A stretch of 34,012 nucleotides of DNA from CAZGSG01 sp964528095 (GCA_964528095.1 CAZGSG010000020.1:1-34012); one strand, 5' to 3'; counted from the stretch's first letter, positions 14,573-23,210 are shown. Notes: generated from the letters alone by a model not told the origin. A program made the numbers and translations.

Positions 14573-17377
14573 TTATAGAGAATAGCTGAAAGTGATGCTA
14601 TAGTTAGTTCCCCATTTTTTTGTAAACCGAAGTGCGTCTGTTTGTTTATCGAATTTTGTATCGTTTGTCACGTTTTGATAGAAGTACTGGGTTTGGTTCA
14701 GCAGATCCGAGATATTTAATCTTATCTCTGCTTTGTTATTAATTAATTTCTTGGCTACCTGAAAATCCAGTAACGGTCTTGGAGCTTCATATACATCCGG
14801 CGCGCCGCCAACAGCTAACTGGCCAGAACCTACTACATAAATTCTTCTACCGATCTGATTATATAACAACGTTGCACTCAATCCTTGTTTTTCAAGATCA
14901 TATAATAAACCAACATTGATTGCGTATGGTGATTGTCCCTGCAATGGCCTGTCCAGTTTATTTGCTTCACTTTTTACCTTGCTGTCTATATAAGCCGCGT
15001 TGGCCTGCAGAGTGAAATTTTTGAACGCGTCTACAAAGTCAAGTTTTTTCCGAAACTCAAGCTCCAGGCCAAAAGCAGTCGCATTATCGGCGTTGATATA
15101 ACTAAAAGTACTTGCACCACCAGAAGCTTCATCAAAAAATTGTTCAATTGGGTTTTTGAAATATTTATAAAAAACACCTGCCGTAAACATTTCGCCAGCC
15201 CTTGGATATAGCTCATATCTTAAATCCGCGTTTGTCACCTTTGTGCGCTTAAGAGCCGGGTTTCCCTGCACCGACGCGTTTAATTCAAAGTCATAAATAT
15301 TAAGCGCTGAAAGTTCACGTAACTCGGGTCTGATAACTGTTTGGGAAGCTGATAAACGGATATTTGTCTTCGTATTAAGCTTATATGTTGCGTTCAGGCC
15401 AGGCAAAAAGTCTGTAACCTTAGAATAGGTATGCCGGGGATCCCATTTTTTTACACTGCCTACCAACTGGTCATAGTTTTCAACCCGCAGACCCCACACT
15501 ACACGAAGCGCAGATGAAAGCTGGTTGTCAAGTTGTAAAAAGCCCGCGTTCAAAATTGTATTGGCCAGGTAGCGGAAATTGGTGTTCTTAATGGCATCAA
15601 AGCCTACTTTATTATCATTCTCTCCATTACCAAAATTTTCGGGAACAAATATCTTATCGGGGCCAAGTAATTTCAGGTTCTCATCATTCCCGGCTAAATA
15701 ATTGGCGAAGAACTGCCCATCATATAAGCGGTCTTTTATTTGGAGCATGTAACCGCCTTTTACAGATTGTTTTTGTCCAAAAAGATTGAAGTTATATGCG
15801 ACATCACCACCTGCCGTATAAATATAATCGCTAAGATTTTGATAAATGCGGCTACCATTTTGCTGAGAAAGCGTTCCTGAAATAATGTTTTTGTATGGAT
15901 CAGCAGATCCTAATTCTTTGGCATAAAGAATTCGGCGCTGGTCGGGAATATAACCATCCAGTATGTTGAACGCGCCATACCATTTGAATTTTACGGGACT
16001 GCCGATAGTATGCTCACCAGATACCTGGGTAGTAAAGAATGTATTTTGCTTAAAAGTAAATTCAGAACCCTGTAAATCCTGATCGCGGGCAACATCATAA
16101 CCCGATCGTTGTGTAACCGAATTAGGATTATTAACATTGATCAGCGACTTTACCGATATCTTGTTTTTAGAATTTAACTGGATAGCCAAACTTCCCAAAG
16201 CTCCAACAGTAATTTCCTGTGTATATTTATCATCATTAAAATTACTTTCGATACCAGAAGTACCAGTTTGAAGATTCACATTGTTTCTCCTGTTTAATAA
16301 TTCTTGATACTTATTGCTCTTGTTATAGATAATGCCAAATGTTCCACCTAATGTTTTGCCAAACAGCTTCGTATTAAATCCCGCGTTGGTCTGAAAGGAG
16401 ACATTCATCGGCGCTGTTACTTTCTCCGGTGCCCATGAGTTACGCAGCTCTTTTCCAATAGCAGTTTTGTCAGAATGGGACAAACGGTTAAATTCCGATT
16501 TCGTTGTGTGAGAAGGGGGTAATGCTCTTGTGCCATCGTCAAATCCCCAACAGTCAGTCTTGCCTCCCTGGCCATCTTTATAAAAATCCTTCCCGATTTT
16601 CTGACTGTTAAAGCCTGTTCCTACCTGTATATTAAAGAACCCTTTCGAAGGAATATCTTTTGTATTCACTTGTATTAAACCACCCGCCCACTCGCCCGGG
16701 TATTCCGGTACAAATGCCTTATTGATGATAATATTGTCAATCATCTGTGCAGGGATCAGGTCAAATGAAAATGTCTTTCTGTCCGGCTCTGTGCTGGTCA
16801 ATAAGATACCATTTAACATGGCTTGATTATAACGATCAGCCAGTCCCCTTACAATGATAAAACGACCTTCCTGTATCGTTGTTCCCGGTGTTCTCTTTAA
16901 TACCTCACCGGTATTTCTATCAGGAGAGCGGCGTATACTTTCTGCAGAAATAACAGATGCCACCGTATTGGTATTTTTCTGAAAAGCGATGACAGATGCG
17001 GTTGTTTCGCGGCGTGCAGTGGTAGTTTGTGATTTTACGACCACTCCTTCCAGATTTTTGGGAAGTACGTCCAGCGTTATGTTTAATTCATTCAGCTTAC
17101 CGGCGCTTACTTCTATATCACTTACCAGTTTGGCCTGATAACCGATGGCAGAAAATTCCAGTTCATATTTCTGACCGCTGCTAAGATTGATGGAGTAGTT
17201 GCCTTCCTGGTCTGTAGTAGTACCCCCCTGGCTTCCGCTGATCTTTATTGAAACACCGGCTACTGGTTCGTTCTTGCTATTGCTCACTTTACCGGTAAGT
17301 TTACCCTGGGCATATGTAAAAGAAGAAAAACCCGCCAGGATAACCAAAGTCAAAATCATTCGCAGCCGTAAATACAT
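14573..17377 (-). CDS. TonB-dependent outer-membrane receptor, probably phosphate-regulated
   Basis: This 934-residue receptor has a signal peptide (to about residue 23, FTYAQ), a CarboxypepD_reg-like domain (about 26-105, VAGVSIKISGSQGGTTTDQE), and a plug with RRSPDRNTGEVLKRTPGTTI and FIIVRGLADRYNQAMLNG. The 22-strand-type barrel ends in GTNYSITFSYSL. It is co-oriented with the lipoprotein 33 bp downstream and divergent from the DUF47-PiT phosphate uptake operon. Six contiguous 11-bp Pho-type repeats lie directly upstream. Import of phosphate, polyphosphate or a phosphate ester across the outer membrane is the best inference. An internal ATG at 17359 is a possible alternative start that keeps a signal peptide. 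Confidence 0.93.
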   Translation of the reverse strand: MYLRLRMILTLVILAGFSSFTYAQGKLTGKVSNSKNEPVAGVSIKISGSQGGTTTDQEGNYSINLSSGQKYELEFSAIGYQAKLVSDIEVSAGKLNELNITLDVLPKNLEGVVVKSQTTTARRETTASVIAFQKNTNTVASVISAESIRRSPDRNTGEVLKRTPGTTIQEGRFIIVRGLADRYNQAMLNGILLTSTEPDRKTFSFDLIPAQMIDNIIINKAFVPEYPGEWAGGLIQVNTKDIPSKGFFNIQVGTGFNSQKIGKDFYKDGQGGKTDCWGFDDGTRALPPSHTTKSEFNRLSHSDKTAIGKELRNSWAPEKVTAPMNVSFQTNAGFNTKLFGKTLGGTFGIIYNKSNKYQELLNRRNNVNLQTGTSGIESNFNDDKYTQEITVGALGSLAIQLNSKNKISVKSLINVNNPNSVTQRSGYDVARDQDLQGSEFTFKQNTFFTTQVSGEHTIGSPVKFKWYGAFNILDGYIPDQRRILYAKELGSADPYKNIISGTLSQQNGSRIYQNLSDYIYTAGGDVAYNFNLFGQKQSVKGGYMLQIKDRLYDGQFFANYLAGNDENLKLLGPDKIFVPENFGNGENDNKVGFDAIKNTNFRYLANTILNAGFLQLDNQLSSALRVVWGLRVENYDQLVGSVKKWDPRHTYSKVTDFLPGLNATYKLNTKTNIRLSASQTVIRPELRELSALNIYDFELNASVQGNPALKRTKVTNADLRYELYPRAGEMFTAGVFYKYFKNPIEQFFDEASGGASTFSYINADNATAFGLELEFRKKLDFVDAFKNFTLQANAAYIDSKVKSEANKLDRPLQGQSPYAINVGLLYDLEKQGLSATLLYNQIGRRIYVVGSGQLAVGGAPDVYEAPRPLLDFQVAKKLINNKAEIRLNISDLLNQTQYFYQNVTNDTKFDKQTDALRFTKKWGTNYSITFSYSL

Positions 17378-17393
17378 ATCAGTAATTTGCGGG

Positions 17394-17401
17394 CAAAGGT
17401 G
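17394..17401 (-). promoter_or_regulatory. -7 element of the receptor/lipoprotein operon
   Basis: On the minus strand this reads CACCTTTG, one mismatch from TAnnTTTG. It is exactly 4 bp downstream of the six-unit repeat array, the same spacing as in the other two Pho-type promoters. It lies 16 bases before the ATG at 17377. Confidence 0.45.
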
Positions 17402-17405
17402 TGCC

Positions 17406-17471
17406 CCAAAAGTTACCGGCGTGTTACCCGTGAATTAACGAATTGTGATGGCAATGTTAAGGCAATGTTAC
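17406..17471 (-). promoter_or_regulatory. Pho-type operator: six 11-bp direct repeats
   Basis: Read on the minus strand from 17471, six contiguous 11-mers are GTAACATTGCC, TTAACATTGCC, ATCACAATTCG, TTAATTCACGG, GTAACACGCCG and GTAACTTTTGG. The first two differ at a single base. This is the strongest of the three arrays and gives the consensus (G/T)TAACA-N5. It lies between two divergent phosphate-related operons, with its orientation and -7 spacing pointing at the receptor gene. Confidence 0.72.
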
Positions 17472-17624
17472 GCGTACAGAGGGGCCGCGCTAAAGAGTGA
17501 CTAAGAAGGAGATACAGCGGAATTAGAGGTTATTCATATGATAGTCAGTATTTTATGACATTATTTCCTATATTAAGTAATTATTAATTCTCTCCGATTG
17601 GCCTGCCTGGCACGCCGAAGCCGG

Positions 17625-17632
17625 TAATTTCG
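17625..17632 (+). promoter_or_regulatory. Possible -7 element of the DUF47-PiT operon
   Basis: TAATTTCG has one mismatch to TAnnTTTG and lies 19 bases before the ATG at 17652. Two 11-bp-spaced TTAA units (17573 and 17584) lie 30 bp further up, but they match the Pho core poorly in AT-rich sequence and are not called. Confidence 0.25.
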
Positions 17633-17651
17633 CAACCAGTAAAAAATAAAT

Positions 17652-18299
17652 ATGGGACTCAATTCTTTTTTGAAGATTTTCATGCCGAAAAATCGCATTT
17701 TTTTTGAGCTGTTCGAGCAGGTGGCCGACAACTGTGCAAAAATGGGTGGTGTGTTAAAGGAAGTAGTGGCTGAAACTGATTTCGACAAACGGGCTTCGCT
17801 CATTAAACAGATTGAGGACCTGGAACATGATAATGATGAACTCACACATAGCATCTTCACTGAACTTGGACGCAATTTTATTACCCCTTTCGATCGCGAA
17901 GACATTCACTATCTCGCTACCTCGCTTGATGATATCGCCGATTATATTTATGCTTCTGCAAAAAAGATCAATTTTTACCGGGTCAATCCAAATGACATGG
18001 GTATGCAGAAAATGGCCGAGCTGATAGAGCAGGGCGCCATCCAGATCCGTATAGCAGTACGTGAATTGCGCGATATGAAGAACATGCGCAATATCACTGA
18101 GGCGCTTGTAAAGATCAATAGTATCGAAAACCAGGCAGACGATATTTTTGATATGAGCATCGAGCGCCTGTTCGCTACAGAGCCGGATGCAAAAGAAGTG
18201 ATCAAAAAAAGAGAGATCTACCAGGTAATGGAGATCGTAACAGACAAATGCGAAGATGCAAGTAATGTGATCGAGAGTATTATTATTAAATATGCGTGA
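17652..18299 (+). CDS. DUF47/PhoU-like phosphate transport regulator
   Basis: This 215-residue all-helical cytoplasmic protein is of the DUF47 (PhoU_div, YkaA-like) family. Typical features are the N-terminal PKNRIFFELFEQVADNC, the acidic block IEDLEHDNDELTH, FITPFDREDIHYLATSLDDI with its metal-binding-type acidic residues, and the C-terminal EIYQVMEIVTDKCEDASNVI. These proteins are nearly always encoded next to PiT transporters and are thought to control or couple phosphate uptake. The PiT gene follows after 31 bp, so the two are surely co-transcribed. The length is usual for the family. Confidence 0.93.
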   Translation: MGLNSFLKIFMPKNRIFFELFEQVADNCAKMGGVLKEVVAETDFDKRASLIKQIEDLEHDNDELTHSIFTELGRNFITPFDREDIHYLATSLDDIADYIYASAKKINFYRVNPNDMGMQKMAELIEQGAIQIRIAVRELRDMKNMRNITEALVKINSIENQADDIFDMSIERLFATEPDAKEVIKKREIYQVMEIVTDKCEDASNVIESIIIKYA

Positions 18300-18330
18300 T
18301 AACAGGACCTGTGCCTGCTCAACTTAATTT

Positions 18331-19533
18331 ATGACCACTTTTTTAATTGTCATCATAGCTTTAGCGCTCATCTTTGACTATATCAATGGCTTTCATGACG
18401 CCGCTAATTCTATCGCCACAGTTGTATCTACCAAAGTGCTGACCCCTTTCCAGGCTGTTGTCTGGGCAGCGTTGTTCAACTTTGTCGCATTTTTTATCTT
18501 TAAAGATCATGGCGTAGCCAACACAATCGCCAAGACGGTTAAAACGGATTATATCACGCTGGAAGTTATTTTCTCAGGCCTTGTAGCTGCTATTGTCTGG
18601 AATCTATTTACCTGGTGGAGAGGAATTCCTTCCTCCTCTTCGCATACATTGATCGGTGGCCTTGTAGGCGCTGCTATTGCGCATACCGGCAGCTTTGGCG
18701 CTATCAATTCGGCACCGGTCATCCAGATCGCGCTTTTTATATTCCTCGCACCATTGATCGGTATGTTCATGGCGTTTATCATTTCTCTTTGGTTTATCTA
18801 TTCCTTCAAAAAAGGCTGGGGGCCAAAACTATTTTCTTTTGCCATCATCGTACTGATCGGTGTTTTTCTTGCCCTTAACCTGGAAACACATCCCGATAAA
18901 TTAAAGTCTCACTATGATGGTTATTTCTGGAAAGTGGTTTTTCACGCGCAGAATTTCAAATGGATACTGCTTTCACTGATCGTGTTAATAATGGCCACCT
19001 TCTCTCTTTTTCTCAGCAACCTGAATGCACATAAAGCCAATATCTGGTTTAAAAAACTACAATTGGTATCTTCCGCTATTTTCAGTGTGGGACACGGAGG
19101 TAATGATGCACAAAAAGTAATGGGCGTCATCATGGCGGCCCTGATAGTGAGTGACCCTACCAAATATCATATCGAACACATGTTGTGGTGGATACCGCTG
19201 GCCTGTTATAGTGCCATCGCGCTTGGTACAATGAGTGGAGGCTGGAAGATCGTAAAAACAATGGGTACACGCATCACAAAAGTGACCCCTTTTGAAGGTG
19301 TGGCAGCGGAAACAGCCGGCGCGCTTACCTTATTTATAACTGAATCATTAAAAATACCGGTTAGTACTACACATACTATTACGGGTGCAATTATGGGAGT
19401 AGGTGCCACAAAACGGCTGTCCGCGGTACGTTGGGGCGTTACGATCAACCTGCTGTGGGCATGGATACTTACCATACCGGTGAGCGCGTTGATCGCTATT
19501 GGTGTATACCATCTTGTGCATTTATTGACATAA
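18331..19533 (+). CDS. PiT-family inorganic phosphate transporter
   Basis: This 400-residue inner-membrane phosphate permease (PF01384 type) should use an ion gradient to import phosphate. Both inverted repeats carry the signature, near the N-terminus as DYINGFHDAANSIATVVST and in the second half as SVGHGGNDAQKVMGVIMAAL. About ten hydrophobic segments are seen, with SSSHTLIGGLVGA and STTHTITGAIMGVG as the paired conserved loops. It is the second gene of the operon with DUF47. It is the only inner-membrane phosphate importer in the window, since no pst genes are present. A hairpin with a T-run follows the gene. Confidence 0.95.
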   Translation: MTTFLIVIIALALIFDYINGFHDAANSIATVVSTKVLTPFQAVVWAALFNFVAFFIFKDHGVANTIAKTVKTDYITLEVIFSGLVAAIVWNLFTWWRGIPSSSSHTLIGGLVGAAIAHTGSFGAINSAPVIQIALFIFLAPLIGMFMAFIISLWFIYSFKKGWGPKLFSFAIIVLIGVFLALNLETHPDKLKSHYDGYFWKVVFHAQNFKWILLSLIVLIMATFSLFLSNLNAHKANIWFKKLQLVSSAIFSVGHGGNDAQKVMGVIMAALIVSDPTKYHIEHMLWWIPLACYSAIALGTMSGGWKIVKTMGTRITKVTPFEGVAAETAGALTLFITESLKIPVSTTHTITGAIMGVGATKRLSAVRWGVTINLLWAWILTIPVSALIAIGVYHLVHLLT

Positions 19534-19560
19534 TAACCGACTTTTAAAAACAATTCATAA

Positions 19561-19590
19561 AAATTCCTGACTTTTGCCGGGAATTTTTTA
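19561..19590 (+). terminator. Intrinsic terminator after the phosphate transporter
   Basis: AAATTCC (19561-19567) pairs with GGAATTT (19580-19586), followed by a T-rich run up to the galE ATG. The loop region contains GACTTTTG (19569-19576), one mismatch from the -7 consensus, so the same bases may also serve as the galE promoter. Confidence 0.55.
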
Positions 19591-19593
19591 TTT

Positions 19594-20649
19594 ATGGCTA
19601 AAATACTTGTAACAGGTGGATGCGGTTATATAGGCGCACATACTATCGTTGATCTCGTTGAGCATGGCTACGAAGTCATCTCCGTTGATAATAATTCCAG
19701 GTCTAATCCTGCCATTTTTGATGGTGTTGAAAAGATTACGGGGAAAAAAGTAAAGAACTACCGGGTAGATCTCTGCAATTTCGATGATACGTTCGCTATT
19801 TTCCAGGAGAACACAGATATTCAGGGCATCATACACTTTGCGGCGTATAAATCCGTGGGAGAATCGGTAGAAAAGCCATTGATGTATTTTGAAAACAATC
19901 TCAATTCGCTTATCAACCTGCTGAAATGTGTGCAGGAATTTGCCATACCTCATTTTGTATTTTCATCATCCTGCACAGTATATGGTAACCCCGACCAGAT
20001 ACCCGTTACGGAAAAAACGCCACCAAAGCCTGCAGAATCTCCCTATGGCTATACCAAACAGATGGGAGAACAGATCATCAACGAATTTGCAAAAAGTACG
20101 GGCACACAATGTATCCTGTTGCGTTATTTTAACCCGGTAGGTGCACATCCCTCTATCCAGATAGGAGAAATGCCACTTGGCCGCCCTCAAAACCTGGTGC
20201 CGGCCATTACGCAAACCGCTGTTGGCAAATTACCAAAACTCATTGTGTATGGTGATGATTATGAAACAAGGGATGGCTCCTGCATCCGCGACTTTATTCA
20301 TGTAAGTGATATCGCCAATGCCCATACATTATCTATTCAATACCTGGAAGAAAAAAGAAATACAGCGATATGTGAAGTGTTCAACCTGGGCACAGGCAAT
20401 GGAGTAACTGTACTGGAAGCTATCGCCTCTTTTGAGAAAGTGAGTGGTGTTAAATTAAATTATGAAATTGGTGACCGCCGGCCGGGAGACGTTGTCGCTA
20501 TTTATGCAAATAACGACCATGCAAAAAACGTGTTGAACTGGGATCCTCAATATACCCTGGATGAAATGATGGCCACTGCATGGAAATGGGAACAAAAATT
20601 AAAAGCAGACGATACGATCTTTACCAGCCAGGCTGGTCAGCTGAACTAA
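19594..20649 (+). CDS. galE: UDP-glucose 4-epimerase
   Basis: This 351-residue extended short-chain dehydrogenase should interconvert UDP-glucose and UDP-galactose. It has the NAD-binding loop TGGCGYIGAHT (about 7-17), D33-N-N-S-R after the second strand, HFAAYKSVGESV, the catalytic Ser region FSSSCTVYG, the YxxxK pair in SPYGYTKQMGEQ, RYFNPVGAHPS, and the C-terminal GDRRPGDV. Length and motifs match GalE closely. It is not in an obvious operon, as the phosphate transporter terminator precedes it and the next gene has its own promoter. UDP-galactose or UDP-glucose could supply the glycosyltransferase at 11576, but that link is speculative. Confidence 0.95.
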   Translation: MAKILVTGGCGYIGAHTIVDLVEHGYEVISVDNNSRSNPAIFDGVEKITGKKVKNYRVDLCNFDDTFAIFQENTDIQGIIHFAAYKSVGESVEKPLMYFENNLNSLINLLKCVQEFAIPHFVFSSSCTVYGNPDQIPVTEKTPPKPAESPYGYTKQMGEQIINEFAKSTGTQCILLRYFNPVGAHPSIQIGEMPLGRPQNLVPAITQTAVGKLPKLIVYGDDYETRDGSCIRDFIHVSDIANAHTLSIQYLEEKRNTAICEVFNLGTGNGVTVLEAIASFEKVSGVKLNYEIGDRRPGDVVAIYANNDHAKNVLNWDPQYTLDEMMATAWKWEQKLKADDTIFTSQAGQLN

Positions 20650-20709
20650 CAAACGATCTGTTCGCTATTATTAACCAACCGGGCGAATACTTTGTAAGGA
20701 ATTCCATTA

Positions 20710-20739
20710 TTGCTTATTGCCTAATGCCCCTTACTTTTG
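20710..20739 (+). promoter_or_regulatory. Bacteroidota-type promoter of the transketolase subunit
   Basis: TTG (20710-20712), a 19-base spacer and TACTTTTG (20732-20739) match the -33/-7 consensus exactly. The ATG lies 19 bases downstream at 20759. This is the best housekeeping-type promoter in the window, and shows that the transketolase gene need not depend on galE. Confidence 0.7.
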
Positions 20740-20758
20740 CCCTGTTTAACTTCAAACT

Positions 20759-21718
20759 ATGCTGAAAGAAATACAATCGACCGGAAATAAAGATACACGT
20801 AGTGGTTTTGGTGATGGAATAGTGGAAGCCGCCCGTAAGAATTCAAATGTAGTGGCGCTCACTGCAGATCTTGCAGGTTCCCTGAAACTGAACCAGTTCA
20901 TCAAAGAATTTCCTGAAAGATTTATACAATGCGGTATTGCTGAAGCAAACATGATCGGTATTGGCGCAGGTCTTACGATCGGTGGCAAGATCCCCTTCAC
21001 AACAACATTCGCCAATTTTTCTACAGGCCGTGTATATGACCAGATCCGCCAATCAGTAGCCTACAGCGGAAAAAATGTAAAGATCTGCGCGTCACATGCC
21101 GGATTAACGCTTGGCGAAGATGGAGCGACACACCAGATACTGGAAGATATCGGGCTCATGAAAATGTTGCCGGGTATGACCGTGATCGTTCCTTGTGATT
21201 ATAACCAGACCAAAGCAGCCACCAAGGCTATTGCAGAATATGAAGGCCCTGTATACCTGCGTTTCGGCCGCCCTGTATGGCCTATTTTTACAAAAGAAGA
21301 AGATTTTGTAATCGGCAAAGCACAGGTATTCTCTGAAGGTACCGATGTAAGCATTTTTGCCTGCGGCCATATGGTATGGAACGCTATCCAGGCAGGCGTG
21401 ATATTAGAGGAAAAAGGAATCAGCGTGGAAGTGATCAATATCCACACGGTAAAGCCGCTGGATGAAAAAGCAGTGCTGGCATCGCTTAGTAAAACAAAAT
21501 GCGCAGTTACTGCTGAAGAACATAATATAATCGGCGGATTGGGTGATGCCATTGCACAATGTGCAGCTAAAAATTCACCCGTACCTATCGAGTTTGTCGG
21601 CACCAAGGACACTTTTGGCGAAAGCGGTATACCTAAAGACCTGTTGAAGAAATATGGCCTGGATATTCCCGATATTGTCGCCGCCGCTGAAAAAGTCATC
21701 CAAAGAAAAAAATCATAA
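20759..21718 (+). CDS. Transketolase C-terminal subunit
   Basis: This 319-residue protein corresponds to the C-terminal half of transketolase (pyrimidine-binding and C-terminal domains) in organisms with a split enzyme. GIAEANMIGIGAGL carries the Glu that activates thiamine diphosphate. ASHAGLTLGEDGATHQILED and VYLRFGRP are typical of transketolases, and the C-terminal domain ends with DTFGESGIPKDLLKKYGLD. It needs an N-terminal subunit to work in the non-oxidative pentose phosphate pathway. In many genomes that gene lies just upstream, but here the upstream gene is galE and no N-terminal half occurs in the window. A 1-deoxyxylulose-5-phosphate-synthase-like role is less likely, given the short split form. 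Confidence 0.9.
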   Translation: MLKEIQSTGNKDTRSGFGDGIVEAARKNSNVVALTADLAGSLKLNQFIKEFPERFIQCGIAEANMIGIGAGLTIGGKIPFTTTFANFSTGRVYDQIRQSVAYSGKNVKICASHAGLTLGEDGATHQILEDIGLMKMLPGMTVIVPCDYNQTKAATKAIAEYEGPVYLRFGRPVWPIFTKEEDFVIGKAQVFSEGTDVSIFACGHMVWNAIQAGVILEEKGISVEVINIHTVKPLDEKAVLASLSKTKCAVTAEEHNIIGGLGDAIAQCAAKNSPVPIEFVGTKDTFGESGIPKDLLKKYGLDIPDIVAAAEKVIQRKKS

Positions 21719-21847
21719 GAACGCACCTGGTCCGTAGTCCGGGGGGCGAAGTTGTTTCATTCAAACTGTCTTTATCATAAAGGAAATAACAAGTTGGAGA
21801 ACCTGGGCTACAATCCAGGAACGCTGAACTTGGAACAGCTATAAAAC

Positions 21848-22402
21848 ATGTCCCTGAGTACAGCAAGTGATAGTGAATTATTGGCCCAGTTCCGGGATCC
21901 CGCTACAAAAGAACGGGCCTATACTACCCTTATCAGGAAGTACCAGGAAAAACTATACTGGCATATTCGCCGGATAGTGGTAGATCACGATGATGCAAAC
22001 GATGTTTTACAAAATGTATTTATCCGCGTATGGAAGGGCCTTGAAAATTTCAGGGAAGACAGCCAGCTTTACACCTGGCTATACCGGATTGGCACCAACG
22101 AATGCCTGACCTTCCTGGAACAGCAGAAAAAAAGAGCGGCCGTGAGCCTGAGCGATGTAGAAAGCGGCCTGAGTAATAAAGTAAAAGCGGACGAACATTT
22201 TGATGCCAATAAACTGGAGTGGAAATTACAGCTGGCAATTCAGCAATTGCCTGAAAAACAAAGAATTGTGTTCAATCTCCGTTACTATGACGAAATGCCT
22301 TATGAAGAGATGAGCCGGGTACTCGAGACAAGTGAAGGCGCGCTGAAAGCCAGTTACCATCACGCAGTCAAAAAAATTGAGGATTATATCAAAAATCATT
22401 AA
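21848..22402 (+). CDS. ECF-type RNA polymerase sigma factor
   Basis: This 184-residue sigma-70 family factor of the extracytoplasmic-function group has region 2 at about 24-95, including DANDVLQNVFIRVWKGLENFR and the promoter-melting part TWLYRIGTNECLTFLEQQKK. Region 4 at about 125-180 has LPEKQRIVFNLRYYDEMPYE and the helix-turn-helix SEGALKASYHHAVKKIE. A putative membrane anti-sigma factor begins 36 bp downstream and a small periplasmic protein follows, suggesting an envelope-stress operon. No clear -7 element is seen upstream, which would fit autoregulation through a sigma-specific promoter. Confidence 0.93.
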   Translation: MSLSTASDSELLAQFRDPATKERAYTTLIRKYQEKLYWHIRRIVVDHDDANDVLQNVFIRVWKGLENFREDSQLYTWLYRIGTNECLTFLEQQKKRAAVSLSDVESGLSNKVKADEHFDANKLEWKLQLAIQQLPEKQRIVFNLRYYDEMPYEEMSRVLETSEGALKASYHHAVKKIEDYIKNH

Positions 22403-22438
22403 ACTTCCTGATAGAAAAAAGGTCTCAATACTGCATAC

Positions 22439-23209
22439 ATGACACAGAAAGATTACATATTGCAGGAGTTGAAAGAACTGGATAGCTCTTTGGCCATGAC
22501 AGGCACCGGGAGCATATACCAGGTGCCGGAAGGCTATTTTAGCACATTGCCGGCAATCATACTGGCTCGTATCAGGGCAATAGAAGCAGCGGATGTTCGC
22601 GAAGAATTATTGACTTTATCTCCATTACTTGCAGGCATTCCGAAAAAAATGCCTTACAGCATCCCCACTGGTTATTTTGAGCACCTGGAACAGACCCCTT
22701 ACGCGTCAATCTTTGGAAATGATAGTTTGTCGGCTGAGAAAGAGCTTGACACATTATCACCAATTCTTGGAAAACTGAAAAAAGAAAATACCTACCGTGT
22801 TCCTGAAGGATATTTTGATACACTTGTAAGTGATGTGAACGCAGATGAAAATAAAGTAGCCGTATCAAAGGTGATTCCTATCCGGCGGACAAAATGGGTA
22901 CGATATGCGGCGGCGGCCATTGTTACCGGGGTGGTAGCAATCAGTAGTTTTTTTATTATCAATAAAAATAACCAGCCTGATCCGGAAACGGCTTCTTATA
23001 CATGGGTTGAAAAAAACATGAAGAAAGTAAGTACTACTGATATCGACGAGTTTCTTCAGCTGACAGATGAAGCCAGCTTGGTAAGTACCAATACACAGCC
23101 TCCAATAGAAGAAGTGAAGAACCTTCTTAAAAATGTTACTGACGATGAGATCCAACATTTTTTAAATGATGCCGGTCTTGATGATGACGATGATGATATA
23201 CTAAACTAG
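22439..23209 (+). CDS. Putative membrane anti-sigma factor with repeated P-x-G-Y-F motifs
   Basis: This 256-residue protein has one membrane helix at about 157-177 (YAAAAIVTGVVAISSFFII), a cytoplasmic N-terminal half and an acidic C-terminal periplasmic part ending in a run of Asp. The N-terminal half contains three short repeats: YQVPEGYFSTL, YSIPTGYFEHL and YRVPEGYFDTL, the last two each preceded by TLSPLL or TLSPIL and a Lys pair. I recall PxxYF-type segments from Bacteroidota proteins encoded behind ECF sigma genes. Topology and position suggest that it holds the sigma factor at the membrane. There is no recognisable zinc anti-sigma motif, so the role rests on context. Confidence 0.75.
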   Translation: MTQKDYILQELKELDSSLAMTGTGSIYQVPEGYFSTLPAIILARIRAIEAADVREELLTLSPLLAGIPKKMPYSIPTGYFEHLEQTPYASIFGNDSLSAEKELDTLSPILGKLKKENTYRVPEGYFDTLVSDVNADENKVAVSKVIPIRRTKWVRYAAAAIVTGVVAISSFFIINKNNQPDPETASYTWVEKNMKKVSTTDIDEFLQLTDEASLVSTNTQPPIEEVKNLLKNVTDDEIQHFLNDAGLDDDDDDILN

Positions 23210-23210
23210 A

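Noticed and set aside
17573..17594. Two TTAA units 11 bp apart, considered as a Pho box for the DUF47-PiT operon
   Set aside because: Only the TTAA matches, the region is AT-rich, and no -7 box follows at the 4-bp spacing seen elsewhere.
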